Positions 16,593 to 25,167 of a stretch of 64,000 bases of DNA are shown in pieces. Numbering within the stretch: position 1 is the first letter of the stretch; each line of letters opens with the position of its first letter. Source of the DNA: Isoptericola luteus. Lineage in GTDB: Bacteria; Actinomycetota; Actinomycetes; Actinomycetales; Cellulomonadaceae. The stretch is taken from positions 188,691 to 252,690 of the forward strand of contig NZ_JAIXCQ010000003.1 of NCBI RefSeq assembly GCF_020297055.1, read 5' to 3'. The position numbers and the translations under genes were made by a program. The notes beneath the pieces are model-generated. The model did no database searches. It saw only the letters and a program-made list of their open reading frames with translations, and had not been told where the DNA came from.

Positions 16593-17237
16593 TCAGCGGC
16601 CGCCGAGGTCCAGCACCACCTTGCGTGCCACGAAGGCCTCGGCGTACCGGGACCGCGACTCGATCCCCCGCAGCCGCATGAGGCCGAGGAACGTCTCGTG
16701 GTCCCACCAGTCGCGCTCGTGCTGGGACGGGTACGCCTTGTCGAGCAGCTCCACCTTGCGCCGCGCGTTCTCCTCGCTCACGGGCACGTAGTGGGTGACC
16801 CGGTCCAGGTCGCCGTCCCATTTGGGGATTTCGTACTCGAGCACCAGCGCGTCGCGCCACACCTGGGTGGTCATCTCCGCGACCAGGGCGTGGTCCTGGT
16901 GCAGGTCGGTGCGGCGCGGGCAGAGCACCACGTCCGGGGCCACGGCGTCCCGCACGCGGCACAGCCCGTCCTTGAGCTCGGCCCAGCGCGCCGGCAGGCT
17001 CCCGTCGTCGAGCCCGAGGAAGCGGACGTCCGCACCCGGAGCGAAGAGGTCGGCCGCCACCCGCGCCTCGGCCTCGCGGACCGGGCTGCCGGAGGCGACG
17101 ACCACCGTGACCTGCACGTCGGGACGCACCCCGAGCTCGAGCAGCGTGCCGCCGCACCCGATCTCCACGTCGTCCGGGTGCGCTCCGAGCGCCAGCACCG
17201 ACAGCGGGCCGTCGGCCCGGGGACCCAGCGCGATCAT
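16593..17237 (-). CDS. PIG-L family deacetylase
   Basis: A 214-aa zinc-dependent N-deacetylase of the PIG-L/LmbE fold. VLALGAHPDDVEIGCGGTLLEL holds the zinc ligands (AHPDD), and RRTDLHQDHALVAEMT the third ligand (HxDH). The substrate is probably an N-acetylated sugar or nucleotide sugar made in this operon. The ATG at 17237 is chosen because it overlaps the stop of the cytidylyltransferase gene (ATGA) and follows GAGGGG; the longer frame lacks support. It is the last gene of the minus-strand CDP-sugar operon. Confidence 0.85.
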   Translation of the reverse strand: MIALGPRADGPLSVLALGAHPDDVEIGCGGTLLELGVRPDVQVTVVVASGSPVREAEARVAADLFAPGADVRFLGLDDGSLPARWAELKDGLCRVRDAVAPDVVLCPRRTDLHQDHALVAEMTTQVWRDALVLEYEIPKWDGDLDRVTHYVPVSEENARRKVELLDKAYPSQHERDWWDHETFLGLMRLRGIESRSRYAEAFVARKVVLDLGGR

Positions 17238-18028
17238 CGTCGCCCCTCGCCGGTGCGTCGCCAGACCTCCCACGGCGCCTCACCGGAGTGGTGCATCGCC
17301 TCCAGCGTGGCGCGCTCCTTGAGCGTGTCCATCGGCGCCCAGAACCCCTTGTGCTTCCAGGCGAGGAACCTGCCGTCGGCCGCCGCCCGGGGCAGCGCGT
17401 CGCCCACCAGGTCCTCGCCGGCGTCGAGGTAGTCGAAGATCCCCTGGCTGAGCACGAAGTACCCCCCGTTGACACGCAGGTCGAGGTCCGTGGCGGACCG
17501 CACCCCCTCGACCCGGTCGTCGGCGTCGATCGCGACCGTGTGGAACGAGTCCGGCGGGCAGACGGCGAGCAGGGTACCGACGGCGCCGGCGTCGCGGACC
17601 TGGTCGACCATCTGGTCCAGCGGCGCGTCGGAGAGGACGTCGCCGTAGTTCGCGAAGAAGTACTCGTCGCCGTCGAGGTGCTCGCGCACCCGCCGGAGCC
17701 GCTCCCCGATCGGGACGTCCAGGCCCGTGTCGACGAACGTGATGGTCCAGTCGGCGATGTCCGTGCCGAGCAGCTCCACCTCGGCGCCGCCCCGGCGCAG
17801 CACGAAGTCGTTCGTGTGGGTCTCGCGGTAGTCGAGGAAGTAGTCCTTGATCGTCGTCGCGCCGAACCCCAGGCACAGCACGAACTCCGTGTGCCCGTGC
17901 GCCGCGTAGTAGCGCATCATGTGCCACAGCACCGGCCGGTCGCCCACCGTGAACATCGGCTTCGGCACCGGCTGGTCGTAGGCGCGGATGCGCATCCCGA
18001 GCCCACCGCAGAACAGCACGACCTTCAT
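17234..18028 (-). CDS. rfbF: Glucose-1-phosphate cytidylyltransferase
   Basis: A 264-aa nucleotidyltransferase making CDP-glucose from CTP and glucose-1-phosphate. It has the RfbF hallmarks: VVLFCGGLGMRI (the glycine-rich loop, LCGGxGxR class), VPKPMFTVGDRPVLWHMM, FVLCLGF, TFVDTGLDVPIGERLRRV, FFANYGDVLSD and the C-terminal KHKGFWAPMDTLKER. Length equals the family norm. It overlaps both neighbours by 4 bp (ATGA). The usual next enzyme, CDP-glucose 4,6-dehydratase, is not in this window, so the fate of CDP-glucose is unclear. Confidence 0.92.
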   Translation of the reverse strand: MKVVLFCGGLGMRIRAYDQPVPKPMFTVGDRPVLWHMMRYYAAHGHTEFVLCLGFGATTIKDYFLDYRETHTNDFVLRRGGAEVELLGTDIADWTITFVDTGLDVPIGERLRRVREHLDGDEYFFANYGDVLSDAPLDQMVDQVRDAGAVGTLLAVCPPDSFHTVAIDADDRVEGVRSATDLDLRVNGGYFVLSQGIFDYLDAGEDLVGDALPRAAADGRFLAWKHKGFWAPMDTLKERATLEAMHHSGEAPWEVWRRTGEGRR

Positions 18029-19299
18029 CTCGTCCCCCTCGTCGTCCGGCCGACGGCCTCGACCTCGGCCCGTCCCGCTACCACGTCCACCGCCACGTCC
18101 ACGTCCCGTGCCCCGCCGCCCACGGGCGGCACCTCGACCGGGTGCGGGTCGAGCACCACCCAGCGCCCGCCCCGCGCCTCCACGAACGGGCACGCCCGGC
18201 GCACCTCGTCCAGCAGCTCGGGCACGAACAGCACCACCCGGTCGACGCCGAGGCCCTCGAGCGCGCCGGGAGCGACCACCGGCACCCGGCCCACCGGCAG
18301 GCACCGGCCCTGCTTGCCGGGCGACGCGTCGGCGACGGCCACCACGTCGTCGGCCCCGAGGCGCGCGAGCGTGAGGATCACCGGCGTCCGCGACGCCGCG
18401 CCGTACCCGCCGACCCGCAGGCCTCGCGCACGGCACCGGGCCACGTACTCGCGCAGGGCCGCGCCGGCACGGCCGGCGACCGCGTCCAGCGTCGCGACCA
18501 CGCGCGGGTCCTCGACGCCGGCGACCCGCTCGGCCTGGACCAGGGCCTCGAACGAGGGCGCGGCGCCGGCGTCGGCGCCCAGGTCGGCGGCCGTGCCGTC
18601 GACCGGACGCTCGAACGCGAGCACGCCGGTCCCGCCCTGCAGGTCGGACGTCCAGGCCGCGCAGGGCCGCAGGCCCCTGGCCCGGGCCATCGCGACCAGG
18701 ACGGGCGCGCTGAGGTACCCGTAGTGCCCGGGCCGCAGCGTGTGCCACGCCCCCGCGGCCAGGTCGCCGGCGAGCGAGTGGTACTGGACCACCAGCACCG
18801 ACCCGGGGGCGAGCCTCCGGACACGCTCGTCCCAGGCGGTGGCCACGTCCGCGTCGTGCATCAGGCCGAAGATGTCGAGCACCAGGTCCGGGTGGCCGCC
18901 GCCCGAGGTCCACGGCACGGCGCCCGCCGCCTCGAGCAGCCCGCCCCAGTCGCCCCCGTGAGGGCTGGGGAACTGCGCGAACGTGGCGCCAGGGGCCAGC
19001 AGGCCCGCGTCGGCGAGCGCCCGCACCACCGTGCGGCCCTGCGCGACCATGGCCTGCGGCTCGACGCCGGCCTCCTCCCGGGCAGCCGGGCCGTCCTCCT
19101 CGAGCTGGGCGAGACCGCACGACGCGCACAGCACCAGGCGCAACGGGTGGGTGGGGTCGGGCAGGGGGTCGCCGGGCAGCGGGAGCAGCCCCGCGGGAGG
19201 CTGCGCACCGAGGTCGAGGACGACCTCGCCGTCGGCCGACCGGCACCATCGGCAACGCCAGGCCGCGACCGGCGCACGGGACCCGGGCGGGAGCGGCAC
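18025..19299 (-). CDS. Sugar C-methyltransferase-like protein with degenerate SAM site
   Basis: A 424-aa protein built like NDP-sugar C-3 methyltransferases (TylC3/NovU type): N-terminal zinc-type cysteines (CRWCRS, CASCG), a central methyltransferase domain and a C-terminal Rossmann-like domain (GGYGAASRTPVILTLARLG). The SAM motif I, which reads [13 protein letters not shown] in the neighbour, is FAQFPSPHGGDWGGLL here. The catalytic YHEHFSYLS of the neighbour is replaced by LRPGHYGYLS. It therefore looks catalytically impaired and may act as a partner of the next protein. Start is GTG at 19299, one base after the upstream stop. Function is uncertain. Confidence 0.7.
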   Translation of the reverse strand: MPLPPGSRAPVAAWRCRWCRSADGEVVLDLGAQPPAGLLPLPGDPLPDPTHPLRLVLCASCGLAQLEEDGPAAREEAGVEPQAMVAQGRTVVRALADAGLLAPGATFAQFPSPHGGDWGGLLEAAGAVPWTSGGGHPDLVLDIFGLMHDADVATAWDERVRRLAPGSVLVVQYHSLAGDLAAGAWHTLRPGHYGYLSAPVLVAMARARGLRPCAAWTSDLQGGTGVLAFERPVDGTAADLGADAGAAPSFEALVQAERVAGVEDPRVVATLDAVAGRAGAALREYVARCRARGLRVGGYGAASRTPVILTLARLGADDVVAVADASPGKQGRCLPVGRVPVVAPGALEGLGVDRVVLFVPELLDEVRRACPFVEARGGRWVVLDPHPVEVPPVGGGARDVDVAVDVVAGRAEVEAVGRTTRGTR

Positions 19300-19300
19300 G

Positions 19301-20542
19301 TCAGGCCCCCGGCTCGAAGACCTCGAGGTGCGGGAGCGCGACGACGAGCCGGCCGCCCCAGCCGGCGACGTGCGCGAGCTGCGCCGAGATCTCCTTGCGC
19401 AGGTTCCACGGCATGATCACGACGTAGTCCGGGCGAGCCTCGTCCAGTGCCTCGGGGGCGTGCACCGGGATGTGGGTGCCCGGCAGGAACCGCCCGTGCT
19501 TGTAGGGGTTGCGGTCCACGGCGAACTCGAGGAGGTCGGCCCGCACCCCGCAGTGGTTGAGCAGCGTGTTGCCCTTGCCGGGAGCGCCGTAGGCCACCAC
19601 CCGCTTGCCCTGCCGCCGGGCGGTGAGCAGGAACGAGACGAAGTCGTCGCGGACCTGGGCCACCTGCTGCGCAAACCCGTCGTGCCCCTCGAGGGTGTGC
19701 AGCCCGAACTCGGCCTCCAGGGCGAGCACCCGCTCGACCTCCGGGCTCGGGGCGGGTGCGTGCTCGGCCGGCGCGGACCACGTGCGCAGCGAGCCGCCGT
19801 GGCTCGGCAGCTCCTCGACGTCGACGACGGCCAGCCCGGCCGCCGCCAGGACCCGCTGCGTCGTCAGGAGCGAGAGGTAGGAGAAGTGCTCGTGGTAGAT
19901 CGTGTCGTACTCGTTGCCCTCGATGAGCCGCAGCAGGTGCGGGATCTCGATGCTCACCCGGCCGTCGTCCGCGACCAGGGCGCGCAGGCCCTTCGCGAAG
20001 TCGAGGATGTCCGGCACGTGCGCGAAGACGTTGTTGGCGACCACGAGGTCCGCCGGGCCGCGATCGTCGGCCACCTCCTTGCCCGTGGCCTCACCGAGGA
20101 ACTCCACGAGGGTGGGGATACCGCGCTCGACGGCCGCCGCCGCCACGTTCTCCGCCGGCTCGATGCCGAGGCAGCGGATGCCGCGGTCGCGCACGTGCTG
20201 GAGCAGGTAGCCGTCGTTGCTGGCGACCTCCACGACGAACGAGTCGGCCCCGAGGGGCAGGCGCTCGACCGCGCCCTCCACGAACCGCCGGGCGTGCTCC
20301 ACCCACGAGTCGGAGAACGACGAGAAGTACGCGTAGTCCGTGAAGATCTCCTCCGCGGGGATGTACGTGGGCAGCTGCACCAGCAGGCACCGGGTGCACA
20401 CGCGCACGTGCAGCGGGTAGAACGTCTCGCCCTGGTCGATCTCGTCCGCACGCAGGATGCGCTCGCACGGCGGGGACATGCCGAGGTCGACGAACGTACG
20501 CGTCAGCTCGGTGCCGCACAGCCGGCAGGCCGGGGTGCTCAT
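19301..20542 (-). CDS. NDP-sugar C-methyltransferase (class I SAM)
   Basis: A 413-aa methyltransferase. Cysteines at 6, 9, about 49 and 52 (CRLCG, CTRC) form the N-terminal zinc domain. [14 protein letters not shown] is SAM motif [21 protein letters not shown] motif II/III, and [14 protein letters not shown] the catalytic YHEH of the TylC3/TcaB9 family. [19 protein letters not shown] opens the C-terminal substrate domain. It probably methylates a ring carbon of a keto-sugar nucleotide. Its ATG overlaps the epimerase stop. Unlike its downstream paralogue, all catalytic motifs are intact. Confidence 0.87.
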   Translation of the reverse strand: MSTPACRLCGTELTRTFVDLGMSPPCERILRADEIDQGETFYPLHVRVCTRCLLVQLPTYIPAEEIFTDYAYFSSFSDSWVEHARRFVEGAVERLPLGADSFVVEVASNDGYLLQHVRDRGIRCLGIEPAENVAAAAVERGIPTLVEFLGEATGKEVADDRGPADLVVANNVFAHVPDILDFAKGLRALVADDGRVSIEIPHLLRLIEGNEYDTIYHEHFSYLSLLTTQRVLAAAGLAVVDVEELPSHGGSLRTWSAPAEHAPAPSPEVERVLALEAEFGLHTLEGHDGFAQQVAQVRDDFVSFLLTARRQGKRVVAYGAPGKGNTLLNHCGVRADLLEFAVDRNPYKHGRFLPGTHIPVHAPEALDEARPDYVVIMPWNLRKEISAQLAHVAGWGGRLVVALPHLEVFEPGA

Positions 20543-21570
20543 GCCGCCTCCCGCATCCGCAGCGTCGCGAGGTCGAGACGCCCCGCGTCGGCGAGCGCCT
20601 GGATCGCCCGCAGCCGCACGTACCGCGGCCCGTCGAAGTCCTGCGCGGTGAACCCGCGCTCCTGTGCGTGCGACCAGATCTCCCGGATGCCGTCCGGCAC
20701 CGTCCAGCGGGGGGCGAACGCCGTGAGCAGCGCGCCGATCTTGCCGAAGTCGACCTGGTAGTTGCGGGTGTCCGGGCCCGCCCCCGCGGCGAACGTCACC
20801 GGCGCGCCGGTGATCTCGCTGACCTGCTCGGCGATGGTGCGGATCTGGACGACGTCCTCGTCCCGACCGACGTTGAACGCCTGGTCGTGCACGACGTCGC
20901 GGGGCGCCTCGAGCGCCGCGAGGAACGCGTGCGAGATGTCGTCGACGTGCACGAGCGGCCGCCACGGGCTGCCGTCGGACTGGAGGCGGACCTCGCCGCG
21001 GGTGAACGCCGTGCCCGTGAGGTTGTTGACCACGATGTCCGCGCGCAGCCGCGGGGACGAACCGTACGCGGTCGCGTTGCGCAGGTACGACGGCGAGAAG
21101 GAGTCGTCGGCCAGCGCCGCGATCCCCCGCTCCGCCAGCACCTTCGACTCGCCGTACGGCGTGACCGGGTGGAACTCGGCGTCCTCCGCCACGGGCGCGT
21201 CGCCCGCCGCCCCGTACAGGGAGCACGACGACGAGAAGAGGAACCGGGAGACGCCGGCAGCCTTCGCCGCCTTCGCGACGTGCACGGCGCCCCGCGCGTT
21301 GACGTCGTACGTCGCCTCGGGGTTCAGGTGGCCGATCGGGTCGTTCGAGATCGCCGCGAGGTGCACCACCGCGTCGAACCCCTCGAGGTCGGCGGGCGTC
21401 ACGTCCCGGACGTCGCCCGTGCGCTGCTCGTAACCCCCGGGCTGCGGGCCGAAGTCGCAGCCGTCGTACCAGCCGACGTCGAGACCGACGATCTCGTGCC
21501 CGGCACGCTGCAGGACGGGGACCAGCACCGCGCCGATGTAGCCACGGTCGCCGTCGACGAGAACTCGCAT
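20539..21570 (-). CDS. NAD-dependent sugar epimerase/dehydratase (extended SDR)
   Basis: A 343-aa extended short-chain dehydrogenase acting on a nucleotide sugar. [16 protein letters not shown] is the NAD loop (GxxGxxG), [18 protein letters not shown] the adenine-side strand, [11 protein letters not shown] and [11 protein letters not shown] carry the catalytic S and YxxxK, and [13 protein letters not shown] and [14 protein letters not shown] the substrate region. It is the first gene of the five-gene minus-strand operon, reading from promoter E. Whether it epimerises, reduces or dehydrates cannot be decided from sequence; it is not a typical CDP-glucose 4,6-dehydratase. Confidence 0.85.
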   Translation of the reverse strand: MRVLVDGDRGYIGAVLVPVLQRAGHEIVGLDVGWYDGCDFGPQPGGYEQRTGDVRDVTPADLEGFDAVVHLAAISNDPIGHLNPEATYDVNARGAVHVAKAAKAAGVSRFLFSSSCSLYGAAGDAPVAEDAEFHPVTPYGESKVLAERGIAALADDSFSPSYLRNATAYGSSPRLRADIVVNNLTGTAFTRGEVRLQSDGSPWRPLVHVDDISHAFLAALEAPRDVVHDQAFNVGRDEDVVQIRTIAEQVSEITGAPVTFAAGAGPDTRNYQVDFGKIGALLTAFAPRWTVPDGIREIWSHAQERGFTAQDFDGPRYVRLRAIQALADAGRLDLATLRMREAA

Positions 21571-21654
21571 GCTTCCTCACAGGGTCGTCCGGTCGTGTGG
21601 TCCGGCACGTTCGTCCGGTCAGGACGTCCGGAGCTGGATCGTGCCGTCCGCTCG

Positions 21655-21700
21655 AAACTAATGCCCGTGCGCGCGGCACGGCAGGCCGGTAGCGGGTGGA
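21655..21700 (-). promoter_or_regulatory. EPS-locus promoter E, minus direction
   Basis: On the minus strand TCCACCC (21700-21694) is followed by exactly 33 bp and TAGTTT (21660-21655), a plausible -10. The distance equals that at promoters A and B. A leader of about 78 nt leads to the epimerase ATG at 21570. This would drive the whole CDP-sugar operon. Confidence 0.55.
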
Positions 21701-21765
21701 TTCGCCCGGGCGACGGGTGAAAGTCGCCCGGGGCCCTCGGTTTGCCTCGCCGCGCCGTGGAGAAT
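21694..21765 (+). promoter_or_regulatory. EPS-locus promoter E, plus direction (leaderless)
   Basis: GGGTGGA (21694-21700) and GGGTGAA (21715-21721) are direct repeats 21 bp apart. Exactly 38 bp later is GAGAAT (21760-21765), followed by 7 nt and the ATG at 21773. There is no ribosome binding site, so the operon 21,773-27,409 probably begins with a leaderless message. Confidence 0.6.
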
Positions 21766-21772
21766 CGGCCGC

Positions 21773-23794
21773 ATGAGGGTCCTGCGCATCTCCCACAGCG
21801 CGGTCGTGGCGTCGTGGCGCGAGCGCGAGGCCGCCCTGCGGCGCGCCGGCCTCGAGGTCCGCCTCCTGTGCGCGCGGTCGTGGGACGTCGGCGGGTCCGC
21901 CGTCGCCCTGTCGCCCGCGCCGGGCGAGGACGTCACCGGGGTCCGGACCGCCGGGCGGCACCCTGCGCTGTTCCTCTACGACCCGCGCCCGCTGTGGCGA
22001 GCGCTCGGCGAGCGCTGGGACGTGCTGGACCTCCACGAGGAGCCGTTCGCCCTCGCCACCGCCGAGGTGCTGCTGCTGCGCTGGGCGCGCGGCCTGCTGG
22101 ACCGGCGACGCGGTCGCGTCCCGTACGTCCTGTACTCGGCCCAGAACCTCACGAAGCGTTACCCCTGGCCGTTCCGCGCCCTGGAGCGGCGCGCGCTGCG
22201 CGGGGCCGCCGGGGTCTCCGTGTGCAACGAGGGGGCGCGCCACGTGCTCCGGGGCAAGGGCGCGCGCAGCACGGTCGCCACCGTGCCGTTGGGGATCGAC
22301 ACCCGCGTGTTCTTCCCGGCGGACGGCGGGCCGACGACGGGCGACGGTCCGACGGCGGACGGCCCGGTGCTGCCCGACGACGGCCGCCTCGCCGTCGTCT
22401 ATGCCGGCCGGCTCGAGCCGCACAAGGGTGTCGACGTGGCGATCGCCGCCGTCGCGGACGATCCGTCGATGACGCTCACCGTCGCAGGCCGCGGGTCGGC
22501 GGAGGCAGACCTGCGGGCCCGGGCCGCGAGCGCCGGGGGGCGCGTCCGGTTCGCGGGCGCCCTCGACGCCGCTGGGCTCGCCGCCCTCTACCGGTCCGGC
22601 GACGTCCTCGTCGTCCCGTCCCGGGCCACCGCGTCCTGGGTGGAGCAGTTCGGCCGCGTCGCCGTCGAGGCGATGGCGTGCGGCACCCCGGTGGTCGCCG
22701 CCGCCACCGGTGCGCTGCCCGACGTCGTCGGCGGCGCGGGGCTGCTCGTGCCGCCCGACGACCCTGGCGCGCTGCACGCGGCCCTGCGCCGCGTCCGCGA
22801 CGAGCCCGGCCTGGCCGCCCGGCTCCGCGCGGACGGCCTCGTGCGCGCGGCGACGTGCCGCTGGGACGCCGTCGCGCAGCAGTACCTGGACCTGTACGCG
22901 GGCGCCGTGCGGCCCCCCGCGCGCTCGACCGCGACGTGCGGGCACTCCCCCGCCGAGGTGCTCCTGGTGGCGTACGGCGCCCCCGACCTCGTCGCGCAGG
23001 CGCTGGAGCCGCTCGCGGGCAAGCACCCGCTCACCGTCGTGGACAACTCCTCGCTCCCGGCGATCCGGGAGGTCGCCGCGAGGTTCGGCGCGCGCTACCT
23101 CGACCCGGGGCGCAACGGCGGTTTCGCAGCGGGCGTCAACCACGGCCTCGCCCACCGCCAGGACCCCGGCGCCGACGTGCTCCTGCTCAACCCGGACGCC
23201 GTCGTGAGCGCCGACACCGTGACCCTGCTCCAGGACGCGCTGGCCGCAGCCCCCGACCTCGCGACCGTGGGGCCCCGGCAGGTCGACGCCACCGGCACGC
23301 CGGCGCGCGTCGAGTGGCCGTTCCCGTCGCCCGGCCGCTGCTGGCTCGAGGCGGTCGGGCTCGCGCGCCTGGCAGGTCCCGGACGCCGCGGCAGCTTCGT
23401 CATCGGCTCGGTCCTGCTGCTGTCCGGCCGGGCGCTCGGCGAGATGGGGCCGTTCGACGAACGCTTCTTCCTCTACGCGGAGGAGACCGACTGGGCGTAC
23501 CGCGCCAGCCGGGCCGGGTGGCGGCACGCCGTCGTCCCCGGCGCCCACGCCCTGCACCTGGGCGGTGCCACCAGCACCGACGCCACGCGCCGCGAGACCA
23601 CGTTCCACGCGTCGCAGGAGACGTACCTGCGCAAGCACTTCGGCCCTGCGGGCTGGGCCGCGGCCCGCGCCGCGCAGGTCGTCGGCTCCGCCGGCCGCGC
23701 CGTCGTCCTGCGCGGGGACCGTTCCGCCGCCGCCCGCCGGCGGCTCGGCCTGTACCTGCGCGGCCCCGTCGCCGCCGCCCGGGCGACCGCATGA
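21773..23794 (+). CDS. Bifunctional glycosyltransferase: GT4-GT2 fusion
   Basis: A 673-aa fusion of two complete glycosyltransferases. Residues 1 to about 380 are GT4: VLRISHSAVVASWREREAALRRAG, VPLGIDTRVFFPADG, VVYAGRLEPHKGVDV and EQFGRVAVEAMACGTPVVA (EX7E). Residues about 395-673 are GT2 of the rhamnosyltransferase kind: LTVVDNSSLP, NGGFAAGVNHGLAHR, VLLLNPDAVV, and GPFDERFFLYAEETDWAYRASRAGW. Two consecutive sugars are probably added by one polypeptide. The start is fixed by the -10 box 7 nt upstream. Its stop overlaps the polymerase start by 4 bp. Confidence 0.88.
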   Translation: MRVLRISHSAVVASWREREAALRRAGLEVRLLCARSWDVGGSAVALSPAPGEDVTGVRTAGRHPALFLYDPRPLWRALGERWDVLDLHEEPFALATAEVLLLRWARGLLDRRRGRVPYVLYSAQNLTKRYPWPFRALERRALRGAAGVSVCNEGARHVLRGKGARSTVATVPLGIDTRVFFPADGGPTTGDGPTADGPVLPDDGRLAVVYAGRLEPHKGVDVAIAAVADDPSMTLTVAGRGSAEADLRARAASAGGRVRFAGALDAAGLAALYRSGDVLVVPSRATASWVEQFGRVAVEAMACGTPVVAAATGALPDVVGGAGLLVPPDDPGALHAALRRVRDEPGLAARLRADGLVRAATCRWDAVAQQYLDLYAGAVRPPARSTATCGHSPAEVLLVAYGAPDLVAQALEPLAGKHPLTVVDNSSLPAIREVAARFGARYLDPGRNGGFAAGVNHGLAHRQDPGADVLLLNPDAVVSADTVTLLQDALAAAPDLATVGPRQVDATGTPARVEWPFPSPGRCWLEAVGLARLAGPGRRGSFVIGSVLLLSGRALGEMGPFDERFFLYAEETDWAYRASRAGWRHAVVPGAHALHLGGATSTDATRRETTFHASQETYLRKHFGPAGWAAARAAQVVGSAGRAVVLRGDRSAAARRRLGLYLRGPVAAARATA

Positions 23795-25167
23795 GGCGGG
23801 TCGGCCGGTCGACGGCCTTCCTTCTGGTCATGGTCGGGGTCGCGGGGCTCCTGCTCGCCCTCGGCGCCGCGTCCGTCGTGGACTCCAGGTCCGCGACCAT
23901 CGCCGCGCTCGCCCTGTTCGGGGCCGGGCTGCTCATCTACGACCCCATGTCGGTGCCGGTGATCGCGATGCCCGTGAGCATCGTCGTCGAACGCGTCGGG
24001 GCGGGCAGCATCGACCTCACCATCTCCGACGTCGTCCTGTTCGCCGCGTTCTGGGTCGCGCTCCTGTTCGCCCCCCGGCCGTTCTCCCGGCCCATGCGGG
24101 CGATGCTGTGGCTCAACGCGTTCTACCAGGCGGCGACGCTGTTCACGGTCGTCGCGAACCCGTACCAGGCCAACACCGTCGAGTGGTTCCACGCCTGGCT
24201 GCTCGTGGGCGGCGCCCTCGTCGTGGGGTGGGCCGTCGGACGCAGCGGGCGCGCCCGGATCGGCATGAGCCTCTTCCTGGCCGCCTGCGCGGTGCTGGCC
24301 CTGTCGACGTGCCTCGACTGGCTGATGGCCGCGGCCCAGGGGGACTTCGGCCCGGTCTACCCGCAGTTCCCGTTCCCCATGCACAAGAACTTCGTGGGCG
24401 ACGTCGTCGCGTTCGCCGCCGTCGTGGCGTACGCCCGGCCGAGCTGGCTCGGGTGGCACCGCCGCTGGGCGCTGAGCACGTTCTGGCTGTGCTCGCTCGC
24501 CGTCCTCGCGTCACAGTCCCGGCAGGCTCTCATCGGCCTCGCGGGCGCGCTCGTGCTCCTCGCGCTGCGGCCGGAGCCCGGGCGCAAGCGGTCCCTGACC
24601 ATCCTGCTGGCGATCATCCCCGCCGTCGTGTTCGTCGGCACGATGGTGTCCGAGCAGCTCGAGTCGGACAACCGCTTCAACTCCGCGCATCAGCGGCTCA
24701 CCTGGTACGAGCAGGCCCTCACCGTCTGGAACCAGAACCCCGCCGTCGGGGTCGGGCTGCGCTGGTGGACCGCCGGGCGGACCGAGTACGGGTTCCAGCC
24801 CCCGAACGCCGAGCTCGAGATCCTCACCTCGGCCGGCACCGTCGGGCTGATCGGGTTCCTCACCATGGTGGTCGGCATGACGATCGTCCTGTGGCGGATG
24901 GACCGCCGCTACGGCACCCTCGCCGTCGCCCTCCTGGGCTCACGGCTCGCCCAGGGCCAGTTCGACCTGTTCTGGGTGTCGATCCAGGTCTCCGTGCCGT
25001 TCCTGCTCATCGGCGTCTGCCTCGGCGCGCAGGCGTTCCAGGCCTCGCAGGAGGCGGCGGACCCTCCCCCGGACGCCGAGGCCCTGGCTTCCGGCGGCAC
25101 CGCGCCCGGCGGCACCGCGCCCGAGGCGCCGGGGTCGGCGCACAGCTCCGTCGGGGTGCGCGCATGA
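23791..25167 (+). CDS. O-antigen polymerase/ligase-like membrane protein (Wzy type)
   Basis: A 458-aa polytopic membrane protein with about ten to twelve hydrophobic segments. A large periplasmic-type loop before the C-terminal segments contains SDNRFNSAHQRLTWYEQALTVWNQNPAVGVGLRWW. The H-R-L-x-x-W, then N-P-x-x-G-x-G pattern is the hallmark of the Wzy/WaaL superfamily (O-Antigen_lig). It should polymerise lipid-linked repeat units on the outer face of the membrane. The last 45 residues are Pro/Ala/Gly-rich and probably disordered. It overlaps the neighbouring genes by 4 bp on both sides. Confidence 0.85.
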   Translation: MRRVGRSTAFLLVMVGVAGLLLALGAASVVDSRSATIAALALFGAGLLIYDPMSVPVIAMPVSIVVERVGAGSIDLTISDVVLFAAFWVALLFAPRPFSRPMRAMLWLNAFYQAATLFTVVANPYQANTVEWFHAWLLVGGALVVGWAVGRSGRARIGMSLFLAACAVLALSTCLDWLMAAAQGDFGPVYPQFPFPMHKNFVGDVVAFAAVVAYARPSWLGWHRRWALSTFWLCSLAVLASQSRQALIGLAGALVLLALRPEPGRKRSLTILLAIIPAVVFVGTMVSEQLESDNRFNSAHQRLTWYEQALTVWNQNPAVGVGLRWWTAGRTEYGFQPPNAELEILTSAGTVGLIGFLTMVVGMTIVLWRMDRRYGTLAVALLGSRLAQGQFDLFWVSIQVSVPFLLIGVCLGAQAFQASQEAADPPPDAEALASGGTAPGGTAPEAPGSAHSSVGVRA

